A DNA stretch of 64,000 nt from Steinernema hermaphroditum (GCA_030435675.1 CM059625.1:4030001-4094000); one strand, 5' to 3'. Positions 1 through 12,367 are shown, counted from the stretch's first letter. Numbers and translations: made by a program. The notes: generated by a model from the letters alone, not told the origin.

Positions 1-26
1 GAATCAAATATAATCGAACTATCCTA

Positions 27-1345
27 GATACAAGAAGAATCTAAAGCGACTGTATCTTGTTCATCCGACCAGATTCATACGAATCGTTTGGCGAGTCTTT
101 CAGCCGTTTATCTCAATGAAATTTGAAAAGAAGGTGCAATATGTGAACTTCTTGCATGAGCTCGATTCCGAGCTCAGAGTGGAGCAGCTCAATCTTCCAC
201 AGCCTATCATTGAGTACGGCTGGTAACATTTCACATAAATGAGACATTTGTTCCAGCCACGACGCAACATTGAGCTTCGCGTCAAATTCGCCCGTGTTCG
301 CCCCTGCTGCTCCAGCCAATGCCGCACCGCGACCGACTCAGCAGTTCAACGTTTCGCTGGATTTGTAAGTTCCAATAACACGAATCAGTACTTTAATAAC
401 CTCTGTATTGTGCCGAATCACATGAGCCAAATTCAAAATCTTTGTAAAAAAGGAGACTGTCTGCAACGGTCACCAGTATTTTGAATGAGCATAGAGATAG
501 CCTGGCGGCAAACTGTAGTTTTTTTGCATATAACTAATAACTATGCCCCAACTAACTGTTCCCATAGTTTACATTACCTGCTCTAGCATACTCAATCACA
601 ATCCCAACTGCGAAGTCCCACCGCTGGTCACCGAACTGATCGCTTTCCTACGTATCCACGGAATGGACGTCGAAGGCATCTTCCGACGCTCCGCTGAAGT
701 AGCTGCAATCAAGCGTCTACAAGATCGTATTGACATGGGCGAGACGATTGACTTCGAACATGAACCAGAATATTGTGGCAACATGCAAATGGCCGCAATT
801 CACGCGGCCGTACTCCTGAAGACATTCCTGAGGTCGCTGGGTGAGCCGGTGATCACCAATAGACTCTATCCCACCTTGATATCAATGCTGGGTTAGTTGT
901 TATCTCACACCGCTGAAATGCATCATTCATGGCTTTCAGATGTACCAAAGAACGAGAAGTCTAACGCTGTCTTGGAGTTCGTCCGTCTTTTGCCTCAACG
1001 CAATCGCGTTTTGCTGAAAACTGTTGTGAAATTCTTGACGGAAGTGAGTGATACCATAGCGGATGTTTGCAAATCACATTTTCTTATTCAGGTTGCTGCG
1101 AATTCGAAGATTAACTTGATGAATGCTAATAATCTGAGCGTTGTATTTGGACCAAACCTTACATGGCCCACTGATCAACAGGTACATACGCTGTTAACGA
1201 TTCATACATCAACCCATCTTACCTTACTTAAGCGTGATTTACTGACGTTTAACCTTTTCAGGTGCCAGTCACTCAGTTGAACAATCTGAACAAGTTCTGT
1301 CACAGGCTCATTGTTGACTACAACTTGATATTTGAAGAACACTAA
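27..1345 (+). CDS. rga-1: CRAL-TRIO/RhoGAP protein (ARHGAP1 / RGA-1 type), 5' part outside window
   Basis: GTPase-activating protein for Rho-family GTPases, acting at the membrane-cytoskeleton interface. Seen exons are 27-222, 257-364, 587-891, 940-1043, 1092-1181 and 1262-1345; all junction phases agree. The first exon ends a CRAL-TRIO (Sec14-like) lipid-binding domain (KYKKNLKRLYLVHPT, then a KFEKKVQYVNFLHEL stretch). The second is a short Pro/Ala linker ending in TQQFNVSL, a hallmark of ARHGAP1. The rest is the RhoGAP domain, with the arginine finger in GIFRRSAE, LKTFLRSLGEP and NNLSVVFGPNLTWP. The stop is TAA at 1343. This domain order is known for ARHGAP1, ARHGAP8 and C. elegans RGA-1. 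The N-terminus lies left of the window, so this is a partial gene by position and not a broken one. The symbol follows the C. elegans orthologue by domain order and sequence resemblance. Confidence 0.9.
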
Positions 1346-4042
1346 GCATATAATTCGAACAATTTCACCAGTGTCTGTCTTTAAACCACCCAAACCCGCA
1401 TCTTGTTGTTGTGAAACTCTCCTTTATACTGTGATCAGTCTCCTATTCCATTTCGATTCTAACTTATGTACATGCTTATACTGCTGCTGAGTTATTTCTA
1501 CTGATTTCGTTTGTCATTATATAGTATATAATTGTGGTCACATCGCGGCTGTACATAATCACGTAGTGTTCGTTGTGCAAACGCTCTTGTGAGAGCGCTA
1601 TCCTTTATGTTGTGCATGCACGGTGCAGCAAGAGATCTACTTTTAAAGATGATAATAACGTAATATATTATAAGGGTCAACTGTACTTGTGGGAATTGTA
1701 AGGCACAATACGTTGGCACAATTGGTGGTCGATTGAACGTATCACCGCAGTTTCGTATGACCGCTTTTCTACACGATTGGAGTCAATGTGTAGGACGTAA
1801 GGTTCTACTGACTCAGAGCGCGAAAAGGTACAACCAGTTGTATTCCGACATGAAATCGACCTCACAAAACGATTTTGACAGTCTCGTCTGGGATTTGAAC
1901 TGGTTCCTATTCTTTTCGTCATACTCTTGGGATTTCAACCGTCCGTCTCAGATTAGTGGTGGTTTACACTAGCCTCGACTTATGATTGGGCGCATCATAA
2001 TTCTTGCGACTAGTATACCATCGAATAGACATTGCTAGAGTGGTACTGGCAAAATTCTAATATTACCTGGTCAGTATGGTGTTCCCAGGAAAGTCAATGG
2101 GAAATAGGCATAAAGGTTTAAAAACATAAAGGTTATTGGACAGGATCATGTGATCTATGTCTGCGCTCCCACCAGCACCAATTATAATGTTATTCTATCA
2201 TAAAAGCTTTCTTTCCCACCAAATATGATACTTGACTTTGTATGGGACAAACAGCCTTGTTTTCGTAATCTTCAACAAAGCGTGGCCAACCCATTATGAG
2301 ATTGGCCAGCATCATTCTCTTTCCTCCTGAATTCGTCGTTGGCCCTCACTTTCGTTACTGCATATATACTCTTCTACATGTCGCTTCATGAAAGCTATAC
2401 GGTACATGTAGTGATTTCATGGTAATGGATTTGGCTTGAGGGATGAAAACTTGCGATGATACTTGCTAATCTAATTCTTGCCTGTCAAAGTGCTCCACCG
2501 CATAAAAGATTCATGCAAAGCCCTTCGGGTCTCCAACCGGGAAGCCCTTTCTGTGCAGCTTCTCATAGGTCTTTGCTTCTTTATGTTCAATCACGCAATG
2601 ATGTTTAGCGACGCTGGCTGTCGGCGGCGATCATGTCTAAGATGTTGTTTGTTTATTTGTGGTCGCTAAACATTATCCATATGGTTCCGGTTAATTGAAT
2701 CTGAACGGAAATCTCTAGTCGATGAACTGTAAAAGCGAGAACTCATGATGATTGACGGCATACGGTAAACGAGTGCATGAGGCGAGTTGTCGCCTCACCT
2801 CTGTGTGTGCCATGGGAAAAAGCTGGCTTTGACATGAGAGTTTTTGTTACTCGATCTGGAGAATGAGGTCCATATTGCCGCTTTGACCGTCTATCACCTC
2901 GCCCGCGCTCTTTTCATCACTTCACTATTTAATTACACGTTTAATCAATAGTACACTTGACGCCAATAATCTGCACGACACGTACACCGGACGAGGAACA
3001 CGGAGAGTGTATTTCAGGGTTGTTTATAGGAGTTCTGGAGGGGAGTAATTAGTGGAATGTGTCGGTGTGCCATCCAACGAGCCTTTCATTTACAGCTGTG
3101 AATTTCAACTGGGTGGGACTTACTGTTTTCCATTCAGCTCTCGCGTGAGCACCACTTGAAAGTCATTCGCGGCTTACCATACGATCAGCAAGCCATGCCC
3201 CAGTGATTATGGTTACCTCTGTTTTGCAGCCACTTATTCCTGCTGATGCCGTTCATGGCACACTCTTGTGCATGCTAATTAACTGGCGTGTGCGCTCTTA
3301 ATTAGAGTCCAATTCAATTCAAATTGCGTTCATGTTGCAGTTGCGCTCCTCTACGTACCGCTGCCAGGAGCGCTCGAGGAGCAGAAGACGGAGGCGTGTG
3401 TTGACGGCGACGAAAGCGCAGAGCGTCTGCCTTCTCTCTCTGCTTGCCTGCCGGGTGTGAGATTGTCTTCGCCACGCTCCACCCCTAATCCGCCATGTGG
3501 TCAAATATCCGTCTACGCACATTTCGCAGATCACACTCAATTAAAATGAAGAAAACGCCATCGGAACGTCAGCGGAACTTGGAGCGGTAAGTTCAAAGGT
3601 TCTGGACCATTCGTTTTTGAACACTGACCAATGTTTTGTAAAGTGTTCTATGTCCAAAGACCCTTAAGACCTTCAAACCCCTCAAGCAGCTTTCTTTTCG
3701 AGCAGCCCGTGATACTTTGGAGTGCTAGATCAATGTCTTTGACGAGGTTTCGGTAAAATCTTCAAGAGCACTTACTGCCTATGTCTAACTGTCACGTGAA
3801 GGACAATCCCTAGAAAATGCCGTACTGAAATCCTGGTAAAACCTCAGGAGTAAACACCGCGTTCCATTTATAGAAACCCGAAAACGACGCCTTTGTGTAT
3901 AATGTTGACGAAGTGTCACTTTGTGCAATCCAAATTTGGAAGTTTGAGGGCCAACTGAGGGGACGCGCATCACAAGAGATAATATGTTTACGTGGGTTTT
4001 AATGGGTGCTTAAAAGCTCTATGTAATTGCTCCATATCGCAG
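1346..4042. other. intergenic region, no complete gene seen
   Basis: Between the RhoGAP stop and the first supported exon of the EF-hand gene I see no multi-exon coding signal. Two things stand out. One is a short stretch at about 1676-1760 with a C-x2-C then QYVGT-GGRL pattern that may be a decayed retroelement GIY-YIG fragment. The other is an ATG-led mini-exon at 3546-3586 followed by a good GTAAGT donor. It cannot be joined directly to the exon at 4043 in frame. Confidence 0.5.
3546..3586 (+). CDS. possible alternative first exon, uncertain
   Basis: ATG followed by 13 codons rich in Lys, Arg and Glu (MKKTPSERQRNLER), then a strong GTAAGT donor. It lies 470 bp upstream of the EF-hand gene on the same strand. 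KChIP genes are known for alternative basic N-termini, so it could belong to that gene. Direct splicing to 4043 gives the wrong phase for the following exon, so an extra exon or another partner would be needed. This is a hint only. Confidence 0.2.
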
Positions 4043-4054
4043 TCCAGGCCCCAA

Positions 4055-7000
4055 ATGGCTAATTACAGACAGTTCGGTTCGAGCGCTCCGAAAGTTCGAT
4101 TTGGGAACAAGTTCTTCCAGTCTGTTTACTGGGCCCTTAGGGGATGTCAGTACTGGCTGTGCTTCTACGATACAGGTATGATCTTCGCTTTGAATAGATC
4201 CTATTGGCTTATTATAGACATCGAAGTGGACGTGGAGGATCTGCTGGCGAATCCATTCAACACTCAGCCTCCTTCCCTCGATGAACTTCAACGCTTAACG
4301 GGCTTCAAACGCGAATGGATCATGTTCCTCTACCGTAACTTCAAACAGGTAACGTCCTGTTTACTTGAAGACCGCAAAACCGAAGAGCAAAGGTTCGTCG
4401 ACCAAAAATCGTCACGCGCATAATTGAGCCAATTTCGAGAAGCGCCTGGCAAACGCATAATTTAGGCGAGATTTTCGGAAAAATATTAGGGATGTTCCAA
4501 AGATGCATCACCGGAATTCGGGCGAAGATTGTGGTGCATTAGTGGCGATGCTGGCCTATGAATAAATAACGTGTAAATAGCTCCGCTACATCTGAATGGT
4601 GAAGGAAGCTGCTTCACGAAAAACATTTCAGTTCTTCATTAGGACGCTGATGAGGCGCTTTGGGACTGCGGTGATGTACGATGGCGTGTACCGACGTACA
4701 AAATGAATATTTCACTATAGGAACGAGAGTTTTCAATAGCCAGCACTGTCAACTGGATCATTCTTCATGTATAAAGCATGTAGAAGGCATTAGCGGACGG
4801 AGTGATTGGCCATTTTTCGAAATATGAAAAAGGACACCCACCATCATTAGTGAAAAGATTCTTGATCACCAAGGTTTAGAATGAGAATAGCTAAGGGAAT
4901 AGCTCATTTCTTACTCCATGTGGAACGAGAGGACTTTCTGCATCCCTAATATTTCGTCTTCCTCTTCCTTTTCAAATTGTGACCGATTAATAGAATACAT
5001 GTTCCTCGATTTCACGTGCTAATTGACCCCTTCCAAAAGGCAGTGTAGGGGCTATGGTCCTTCCTCGAACCTATAATCCAGGAACCAATCATCAACATGA
5101 TCTTGTGCGTTTGTCAAATAATTAGTCACGCACTGCGGTTCCCAGAGGTGTTTATCGTTCTATAAGCTGACCTTCGAAATTACATAACAAGTGTTGGGAA
5201 TTAACCGGTTACAAAGGATAGATGTTGTTCGAAAGCGGAACGCGTAGGAAGACTTTTACGTAAGGGGTAAACTGTGCCAATCGGATTGCAACGGATGAAA
5301 TATTTATCTTTGGATGGGAGATAAGGATAAGGCATGATCGTTGGTACAAAGGGCAGACGATTAGTATGAATAACTGTTGGAAATACACTAAACGACTGTC
5401 TTGGTTTTAAAGCAGGCTAAAACTAATCTAGATATAGTTACGTTCTTCAGGAAACCACGTCTATTTTGGTGTTGACGCCTACGAGAAGCCAAACTGAAAC
5501 TGCCCAATAATGAAATTAGAATATTATTCCCCTTTAGCTCATAAACAGCCCGTTCTATCAAATTGCAGTTCAGCTTAATTATGAGCACTAACAATGTTAT
5601 AAAATTCTAAAACACTGTGAGGTTTATTTATTAATAATAGTACGTCACAATGCATTGTTATTGTGGAAGCCTAAACATAAACAAGATACAGAGATTGAGT
5701 CAAAACACGAATGCTCAAAATGAATATTTCATGAGAAATTCTGTCGAAGTTCCGCTTCCGTTTTTGCATTCTGCGAGAAAGAGTGTCCCAAGATGTGGTG
5801 GCCTAACACGGTAGAATTGCGGGGACAGTCCAAATAATTTCCGGGTACAGCTACTCACACAACACTGAAAAGATCAATTTTCTTTGTTTTTGTCTCGAGT
5901 TCACTGAATTCTTCCTAAGAAATGTTGCAAAATTCGTTCTGAAAACATGCTCGAATCCCATGTGACCTACGATGTTGCATTTCTGCAAATGTGTTTCCGC
6001 ACCTCGGGCACCGTTTTAGTGCTTCCGTCTGCTCATCCATCGCATAAATGAGATCCATGTGGACTTGCAACCTCGAGGGCGATCGGAGAAATGCAAATTT
6101 TGCACTAGGGACCATGCGTTTCCGGCTTCTCGTAACAGCCATGGCTGTCACGGACGGAATTTCAATTCATTAGACGCACATCACCAGAGGCGCTGCCCGA
6201 AATGATGATGACACGTCTCATAAAAGCAGCGGCGAAGCCGCGAGCACTTTAATTTGCGCACGTTCATTAGGTATATGGACATGAAGCTCGCGCAGTGAAT
6301 GTGTTTATTTGTTTACGTTGCAGAAATGTTCGAACGGAAGGATGTCGTTGGGTCAGTGGCGGCAGATCTTTCGGATGATCTTCAAGAACGCCAGTGATTA
6401 CGAGTTTGCTGATCGCATATTTATGGCTATCGTCGGAGATCGAACGAACAAACTGATCACTTTTGAGGTATGCAAGAAAAATATGGGAAGGGTAACAGCT
6501 TGATGATTTCCTTTTATTGTTTTCTTTCTATGTGTTATGTTCTCAACCTCGCCTAGCGTCTGAGCAGGAGGGAGAACAGTGGGGTACCTCAAACTTGGGT
6601 AATTAAACCTTTATATAACAATAAACACGCAACAAATAAACACACGGCACGTTAGGCATACAGAGATAATGCTAACAAGACAAGGGAGAGGCAGACAGAC
6701 AATTGGGCGCACGCACTGTTGTAGGCTACAGTGCGTGCAGACAGCGTGGCGGGACACAACCAATTGAACAAGTATGAATGTCACATGTTCATACATAACA
6801 CTATGATTGACATCCGTCAGAATTGCGGTCCTGTTTGCCTGGGCTACTAAATCTGTTATAATGGAGACGATATCAAAGGCTTCACTCTCTAGGAAAGCCC
6901 TCCATTCCAGGATCTTATCATCTGCTTGTACGATCTGATCCAGTCGTTTCGCGGTCTTCCCGACGATCATACACTTGTCAACTCGACGAGCACCACGACA

Positions 7001-8016
7001 GCGAGTTTCGCGTTCAGCCTAATGAAGCCCAATGAGAAGGTCCGTGCAGCAGCTGGTTCACAAAAAAAGACGCAAGAAATATCGCCTTAATTATTGATCT
7101 CATTTAGGGCCAAGTTGACGAGTCGGCATTTATTGAATACACAAAATGCATCTTTGAGCTCAATAATCCATCCGATTCGAAGACGAACTCGTTTGGGGGT
7201 GTGTGGGCGAGCGTCAGGGAACATCCGGAGAAGCGCGTGAGGAAGACCCAAGACTACGTGGAGCACCTGGCGAAAAGACAGTTTCTGGTGAGATTTTGAG
7301 CTCACGCAGCTGAGTAGTCGCAGCTCTGCTTTGGAGCAACACTTAGTGTAGTTCTAACTTGTTTCTCAACAGCTACACAATTTTTTGTATTTGATTCTAC
7401 CTATATAAGTGGGCTTTACTAGGCAAAAGGAGTTTGGATAATATTTTTCGATCTTCGGAATGTGAATCAAGTTTTTTGATACCGGATGGACTGTGGCTTT
7501 GATCTAAAAGCGCGGCTTCTGTTATATGATATACTGCTTCGGAAGACACGTATATCTTCTAGACCTTCAAAAATAATGAGTTTATTTTGATGAACAACTT
7601 CGTCACTGTACTACTTCCTGTTTTGCTGCCCTTGCTGTTTTGAAGACAAGAATCCTTTAAGCTGTTTTGTCTAGCGCCTTTGTTTTCTACGAAATTTGCA
7701 TCATAACTACGGGAGCGCGGAACGTTGTCGCTCGAGAATAATCGAGCTCATTATGTGAGATCTGTGAGAAGAATGTTGGCCTGTAAGCATGTTTGAAATC
7801 GTTGATCGCAGTGACTTCACGTCTTATAATCTACAGCTATCCCTAATTGCTTGAAATTTCTCAACGTAAGGAACTCACCAGAGCACTCTTCAGATCCTTG
7901 ATCGAAATAACGATGGCCTGATCACCCTCCCCGATGTGGAGTACTACTTCGAAAAGGCGCGTGGTGGAATTCAAGCAATTGTTCTTCAAACAGAATCCGA
8001 CCTGAAGGTCAGCTAG
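4055..8016 (+). CDS. divergent neuronal calcium sensor / KChIP-like EF-hand protein
   Basis: Small EF-hand protein related to neuronal calcium sensors, most like KChIPs, which bind Kv4 channels or act as calcium sensors at membranes. Exons are 4055-4175, 4218-4348, 6324-6467, 6911-7039, 7108-7287 and 7894-8016, giving 275 aa with consistent phases; the stop is TAG at 8014. After a basic, aromatic N-terminus comes the NCS pattern: a helix ending FLYRNFKQ, then degenerate EF1 (KCSNG, residues 85-89, as in the NCS ECPSG), degenerate EF2 (about 121-132) and degenerate EF3 (about 170-181). Only EF4 looks calcium-competent (DRNNDGLITLPD, 238-249), and it ends in Asp instead of Glu. The start at 4055 is the first ATG after the acceptor at 4042; the frame is open upstream to that acceptor, so an earlier 5' exon is possible. 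AATAAA lies at 8189. Membership of the NCS superfamily is likely; the exact orthologue is unknown. Confidence 0.72.
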
Positions 8017-8636
8017 ACTCTTATCCATTTCCTCGTATCTCAAATATGTGTATAAATTCCGGTTTGAAACTGATGATTTCATATCGATGCATTGTGATGG
8101 TCCCCTGCTCAACTCTCCACCCCAAAATAAGCATGTTTTTAATGTAGTCCACTACGTCATGCGTTTAGTATTTATTTGTGTGTATGAGAATAAAATGTTT
8201 AACAGACGGCACTACAGTTTGGTGCAAAATGATAGCACCGATACGAAACGGAGCTTCTTTTTATAGAATCAATTTTGTAGAAAGCGGGACATACCTTCAG
8301 AATAGCGCGCTGACAATATGGGCAATAAATGAAAGGAAATGTCAGTTATCCAGTAATCCCTTATCGGATAACGTTTGGACTATGCACACGCACTTCACAT
8401 TACCAACTATTGTCATTTTTACAAGAGGAAAGCTTGAGGAAACCGAATTACCAACTGACATCTTTAAGAAGAGATCAAAGCCGAATGATCATAGCCTACC
8501 AGTGTCCAACTGCCCGAAGAAGTCTGCGGAAAAGAAGAAACGAATGGTATAAAACAAAAAAATATTATTACATTAATATTACATTTACATAAATAAATAC
8601 ATAACATTATTTATAAATACAATAAACATAAATCAC
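8017..8636. other. convergent intergenic region
   Basis: AT-rich 3' flanks of two convergent genes. It holds the polyadenylation hexamer AATAAA at 8189 (+ strand, for the EF-hand gene) and a very AT-rich stretch at 8560-8635 with reverse-strand AATAA-like signals for the exon at 8637. The open frames here show no family signal. Confidence 0.5.
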
Positions 8637-8921
8637 TCATTCTTCTATCGTGTTCAGGCTTGGGGCGAACCGGGGTCGATAGCGGCGGCTCAAATGGTGC
8701 CAATACAGCCGGTTAGACGTCTTACGAACGGCATCCATAGTGACACGGTCGGCCCAGGCCATGAAGCGAGGCCGCAGCAGGAAGAAGCGGACCGGGACAG
8801 GCAAGCGATTCACAAACATCCTGTGGAAGCGGCGACGAATCTTCTCACAAAGTGCCATTGTACGACCGGGCAGGAGCGATTCGGGAGAGCCGAGTGACCG
8901 ATTCGCACCCACTGTCTGGTT
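8637..8921 (-). CDS. terminal exon of an unrecognised gene
   Basis: On the minus strand a clear acceptor (ATTTTGCAG ending at 8922) is followed by 94 codons to a TGA at 8637. The sequence is Arg-rich and looks constrained, with PGRTMALCEKIRRRFHRMF, VNRLPVPVRFFLLRPRFMAW and a C-terminus RYRPRFAPSLNTIEE. There is no ATG just upstream in frame that would make it a complete gene, and I could not find earlier exons on this strand between 8.9 and 11.7 kb. I do not recognise a family. It could be the last exon of a gene with long introns, or chance. The stop-free length together with a good acceptor favours real coding sequence. Confidence 0.4.
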   Translation of the reverse strand, partial: NQTVGANRSLGSPESLLPGRTMALCEKIRRRFHRMFVNRLPVPVRFFLLRPRFMAWADRVTMDAVRKTSNRLYWHHLSRRYRPRFAPSLNTIEE

Positions 8922-11739
8922 CTGCAAAATTTGAGACAGCCTGCAATCAGACGGCTCCACACAGATCGCGAAGGTTCTAGAACAGTTAAAAGTGTCTGGC
9001 TATGCTGTTTCCAAGTTGTTTCTAACTCAAGTGTGGCGAAGAAGGCGATCGACGTGGGATGTGATACTGTATTATGGTACCGTCGGTGCTGGTTTGATCA
9101 TTTCCATGATCAAACAATCAAATCTATAAAAAAGGAATCTTAATAGTAACTCTTTTGTTCCTAGTCAACGGGTTACAGTAGTCGGAAATCTTGGAAATCG
9201 GAAAGGGTGCAACGAAAACTACAGTTGGTAACAATTTGCTCTTTATCCACATTGTTGGTTCAATGCGGTTTTGCCTCCGATCTTGCCAAATGCAGCCGAA
9301 ATGAATAGCGTATTCCAGATTTTAGAGAGGTGAACTGCGTGTTAATGGTGAAACATTTCATGTCTAGATGAAATCGAAAAAGGCTAGGAAAAGCCTATGT
9401 GCGACGCTTCATGTCATACCTTCTGCGTCGAAATGCATAGCCCATTTGTATCAGAGACTCCACGTTTTCACATATATTTGTCTTCAATCCCTTGGCTTTC
9501 GCTTCCCCTCAACGCCGCCGTCCTCCTCTAAGCAATGAGGACAAGGGCGCTAGTGGAGCTGCAGGTCGTGACCGGTTTCCAGCGAATTGTTTGCCCTCCG
9601 TCCCTGGCATTTGACTGCTGCGCACACTCTGCACTGCACTATGCAACACCGGCGAGCTGAAGAAGCTGCCCGATTTCTTTCTATTTATCTTTCTCTTAGC
9701 TTACGCTGCAACTTATAATTGTTCTAATCAATGTCAGTGCAAGAAGTGATCACTGAGTAAAATTAGGCATGTGCGGTGATTGCTGTTGTGAATGAACGAC
9801 ATCCATGTGATCAGATTGAGTGGCGCCACTTTCAAACTTTTTCTGATCTGTTTCATTTCTGATGATAATCGTAAGACTTTACCGGGTACTTTCTAGGAAG
9901 CTAACAATCGTGCTCATTTGTTGCCCACTCTGTTGTATCATGTACTTACGTCCGAGGTGAACAGGCATATAAAACAGTTTTTTTCAATCGACTTGTGCCT
10001 TGGTATAAACACAGCGAGCATATTCTGGGAAGATATTGGCATAGCCAGCACCCAGCTCCACTTTTTTTGGCAGGCGCTTTCATCAACGTTAGGAATTCTT
10101 GTCTATGAAGAACTTCCTGTTTCACAGTTGGAGCCACATAGGCATGCTGGTGTAAGTCTTATAGTAAACAGCAGCGTTCTTTCCACTTATTTCTTGAACC
10201 TTGTCCAGTTTCTATGGACGGCTTTCAATAACTTCAGCTGTCTAAGTGCGATTTTGAAGTGAGCACTTGACGGTAATAATAATCCCTTGAGCAATTGAGT
10301 CAATGATCGTCATTGTTTGCTGGTTGATATGGGAATCACTCACAAAATAACGGCCTTAGCCTTGGCTGTTTTTGAATAAAATTTGCGTAATACGCCTGCG
10401 TATCCTTCTGAGGCAAAACAGCAATGAGTCAAAGAGGGTAAGTACCAAGATTACATGTTCTGGACACATCCCCTGTCAAGCTTTTTGATTTATAGAAAAT
10501 TGAAGGTTCAGAAGAAAGTTCCAAGATGTCACTTCTTTTCTTTGTTGACCAGAACAGCAAAACTGACAACTCGCGCATAGCCGAAACTCCGCTGAACATT
10601 TTTAAATTTGTCGCCCGTGGACCCTCAGCAAACAGAACCACATTTTCGCTGTTTGACATTTGTAAGATACGCCAGCAAACCAGCGCTGTGACAGGTTCGC
10701 TATTAGGCGACTATTATGCCCAGCTTCTCTGCAAAGCACTCAAGGTGCATGAGCTTTTCCGGTGGGCTTTATTTGCCTAGAGGCTTCTCGCGCTCCTTGC
10801 TCACCGGTCCACGCGCAGTTCACACTTCTGAGTAATCCGATTGCCGCGCATAACACCTGATGTTTCACATTTTGCAGCAGACAATCGTCTTTTCCCCAAC
10901 TGTTTGCTTCGACACTGTCGCAAGTTCGACTCCGCCGAAAAGGCCTGTTTGCTTGACTTCTTAGCGTTCCGTCTTCCTCTACCGCGCACACCCACGCATG
11001 CATACTCACTGCCGAAGTCTCGCAGTTAGTCACTTTTCCAGCGCTGCACCGTTGCTCAACGCCGGAGCTCTCTGTATGCGCAGCTGACTGATGCCTTTTG
11101 CTCATTTTGTTTTGCGCACATTTCCGAAAAATGTCACTTCTTCCTATTACGTGGCCCGGCTATTTCGCTGTCGATTGTCACACTGTGCGCTTCTTCGAGG
11201 ACACTGTTTGCGATTTCCGTTTTTCCTGAGTGTGTTGTTGGGGGATGAAGGAGGGTGGGCCGCTTTCGCAGGATCCGTCGATTGAGCGCACCAGTAACTG
11301 TGGATGTCGTCAGTCTCGCCTACGCCTTTTTTCTACAAACAGTTCGTATCTCAATGGGAATCAAATTCCGTTGAATTTGACAATTTGTATATAAAGTGCA
11401 TATCTGACGTTACCAACCCCTGCCCTCCTACTTAGGCAGGATTGTAAATTAGGGCTGCGAAACATATATGCAGTTAAAATGCGCTCCTATGTGAAGTATT
11501 CTCAACCTATGGGGTACATTATTCAGCTTTAGATGTCCGGTACGCTTGGATCAATTAAATCTCAGTGAATGAACAGCCCTGCTTTCTGAAATATAGAGAA
11601 TAATTCAACAAGAAGCGCTGGATTTCTTCGGATTTACTTCACCAAATGCGCTTAATGACATACGAAACGGTTATCATACTGCGCGCTTCGCGATAACCTT
11701 AGATCCGTCTATTTCTCCACTGCAACAATCCGCTTTTTA
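8922..11739. other. intergenic or intronic region, no gene assigned
   Basis: If 8637-8921 is a terminal exon, part of this stretch is its intron. It contains a perfect 10-bp hairpin at 9092-9115 and open frames at 9918-10262 and 10526-10780 (+) that have no recognisable domain and poor splice support. I could not place a gene here. Confidence 0.4.
9092..9115. repeat. perfect inverted repeat, 10-bp stem and 4-nt loop
   Basis: GTTTGATCAT, the spacer TTCC, then ATGATCAAAC: a perfect hairpin. It lies in the gene-free stretch downstream of the unknown exon. The stem is too short for a microRNA precursor. Confidence 0.8.
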
Positions 11740-11759
11740 CAGAAGGCCTCTTCCTCAAA

Positions 11760-12115
11760 ATGTATACCATGAAGGAGCCATGTTTCCGTTGCAAGCGGCC
11801 CACCTACTTTAACGACAAGATCGGCCCGCTTAAAGACGGAGTGCTCTTCCACAAGGGCTGCTTCAAGTGCTGGATCTGTGGAACTCGTCTCTCGCTCAAA
11901 ACGTACCACAACAACCGCAACGACACTCAGGACCTCGAAGTAGATACTCGATTAACTATCATTGCCAAATACTCATTTTTCAGGTTTACTGCGCCGGCCA
12001 TGTTCCCACTCCCGGGCCGCACGACCCCATTCCGCACCGATCGAATCTGCTGTTCTCGCCGAAGACCAAGGGAGAGTATCCTCATAACTTAATGAGACCT
12101 GCTGCTCCTAACTGA
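11760..12115 (+). CDS. single LIM-domain protein
   Basis: Zinc-binding LIM protein; such domains mediate protein-protein contacts, often at actin or muscle attachment structures. Exons are 11760-11939 and 11984-12115, giving 103 aa. The LIM ligands are visible: C8, C11, H31, C34 for the first zinc and C37, C40, C63, H66 for the second. The core KIGPLKDGVLFHKGCFKCW and the TYHNNRN-EVYC-HVPTPGP ending resemble LIM domains of the LTD-1/hillarin and CRP-like groups. The short tail ends PHNLMRPAAPN. The ATG at 11760 follows an acceptor (TTTTTACAG at 11742) by 17 nt, so this is either a trans-spliced first exon or, since the frame is open through the acceptor, the last two exons of a longer gene. 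AATAAA at 12161 gives a 3' end. It converges on scp-1. Confidence 0.8.
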
Positions 12116-12160
12116 GTTGTGTTTTTGAAAACGAATTCTATTTTGTATCATAAACTGAAA

Positions 12161-12166
12161 AATAAA
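12161..12166 (+). terminator. polyadenylation signal of the LIM gene
   Basis: AATAAA 46 bp after the TGA of the LIM gene, in an AT-rich context. Typical nematode 3'-end signal. Confidence 0.7.
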
Positions 12167-12351
12167 TTGTTTAAAAATATAGTATCTTCGTAGTATAAAT
12201 CTTCAACGACTCTAGCGGTGGCGCACAGAGACTAGACCCCCCCCTGTCATCTACAATCGACCACAGCCACGTCCCAAATTTCTATAGCATCTAAAGCACT
12301 TGGAAACAACAACGGTATTGGAACGAAATGTGTATGCAAAATAAGTAAATA

Positions 12352-12367
12352 TTTATTACAATTTATT
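12352..12367 (-). terminator. polyadenylation signals of scp-1
   Basis: Two reverse-strand AATAAA hexamers (TTTATT at 12352-12357 and 12362-12367) about 110 bp downstream of the scp-1 stop codon. The 3' end faces that of the LIM gene. Confidence 0.6.

Noticed and set aside
9092..9115. Hairpin as a microRNA precursor
   Set aside because: The stem is only 10 bp; a precursor needs about 25-30 paired bases.
10526..10780. 84-codon frame (+) with an ATG and possible donor
   Set aside because: No family resemblance and no acceptable neighbouring exons in phase. Kept as unassigned.
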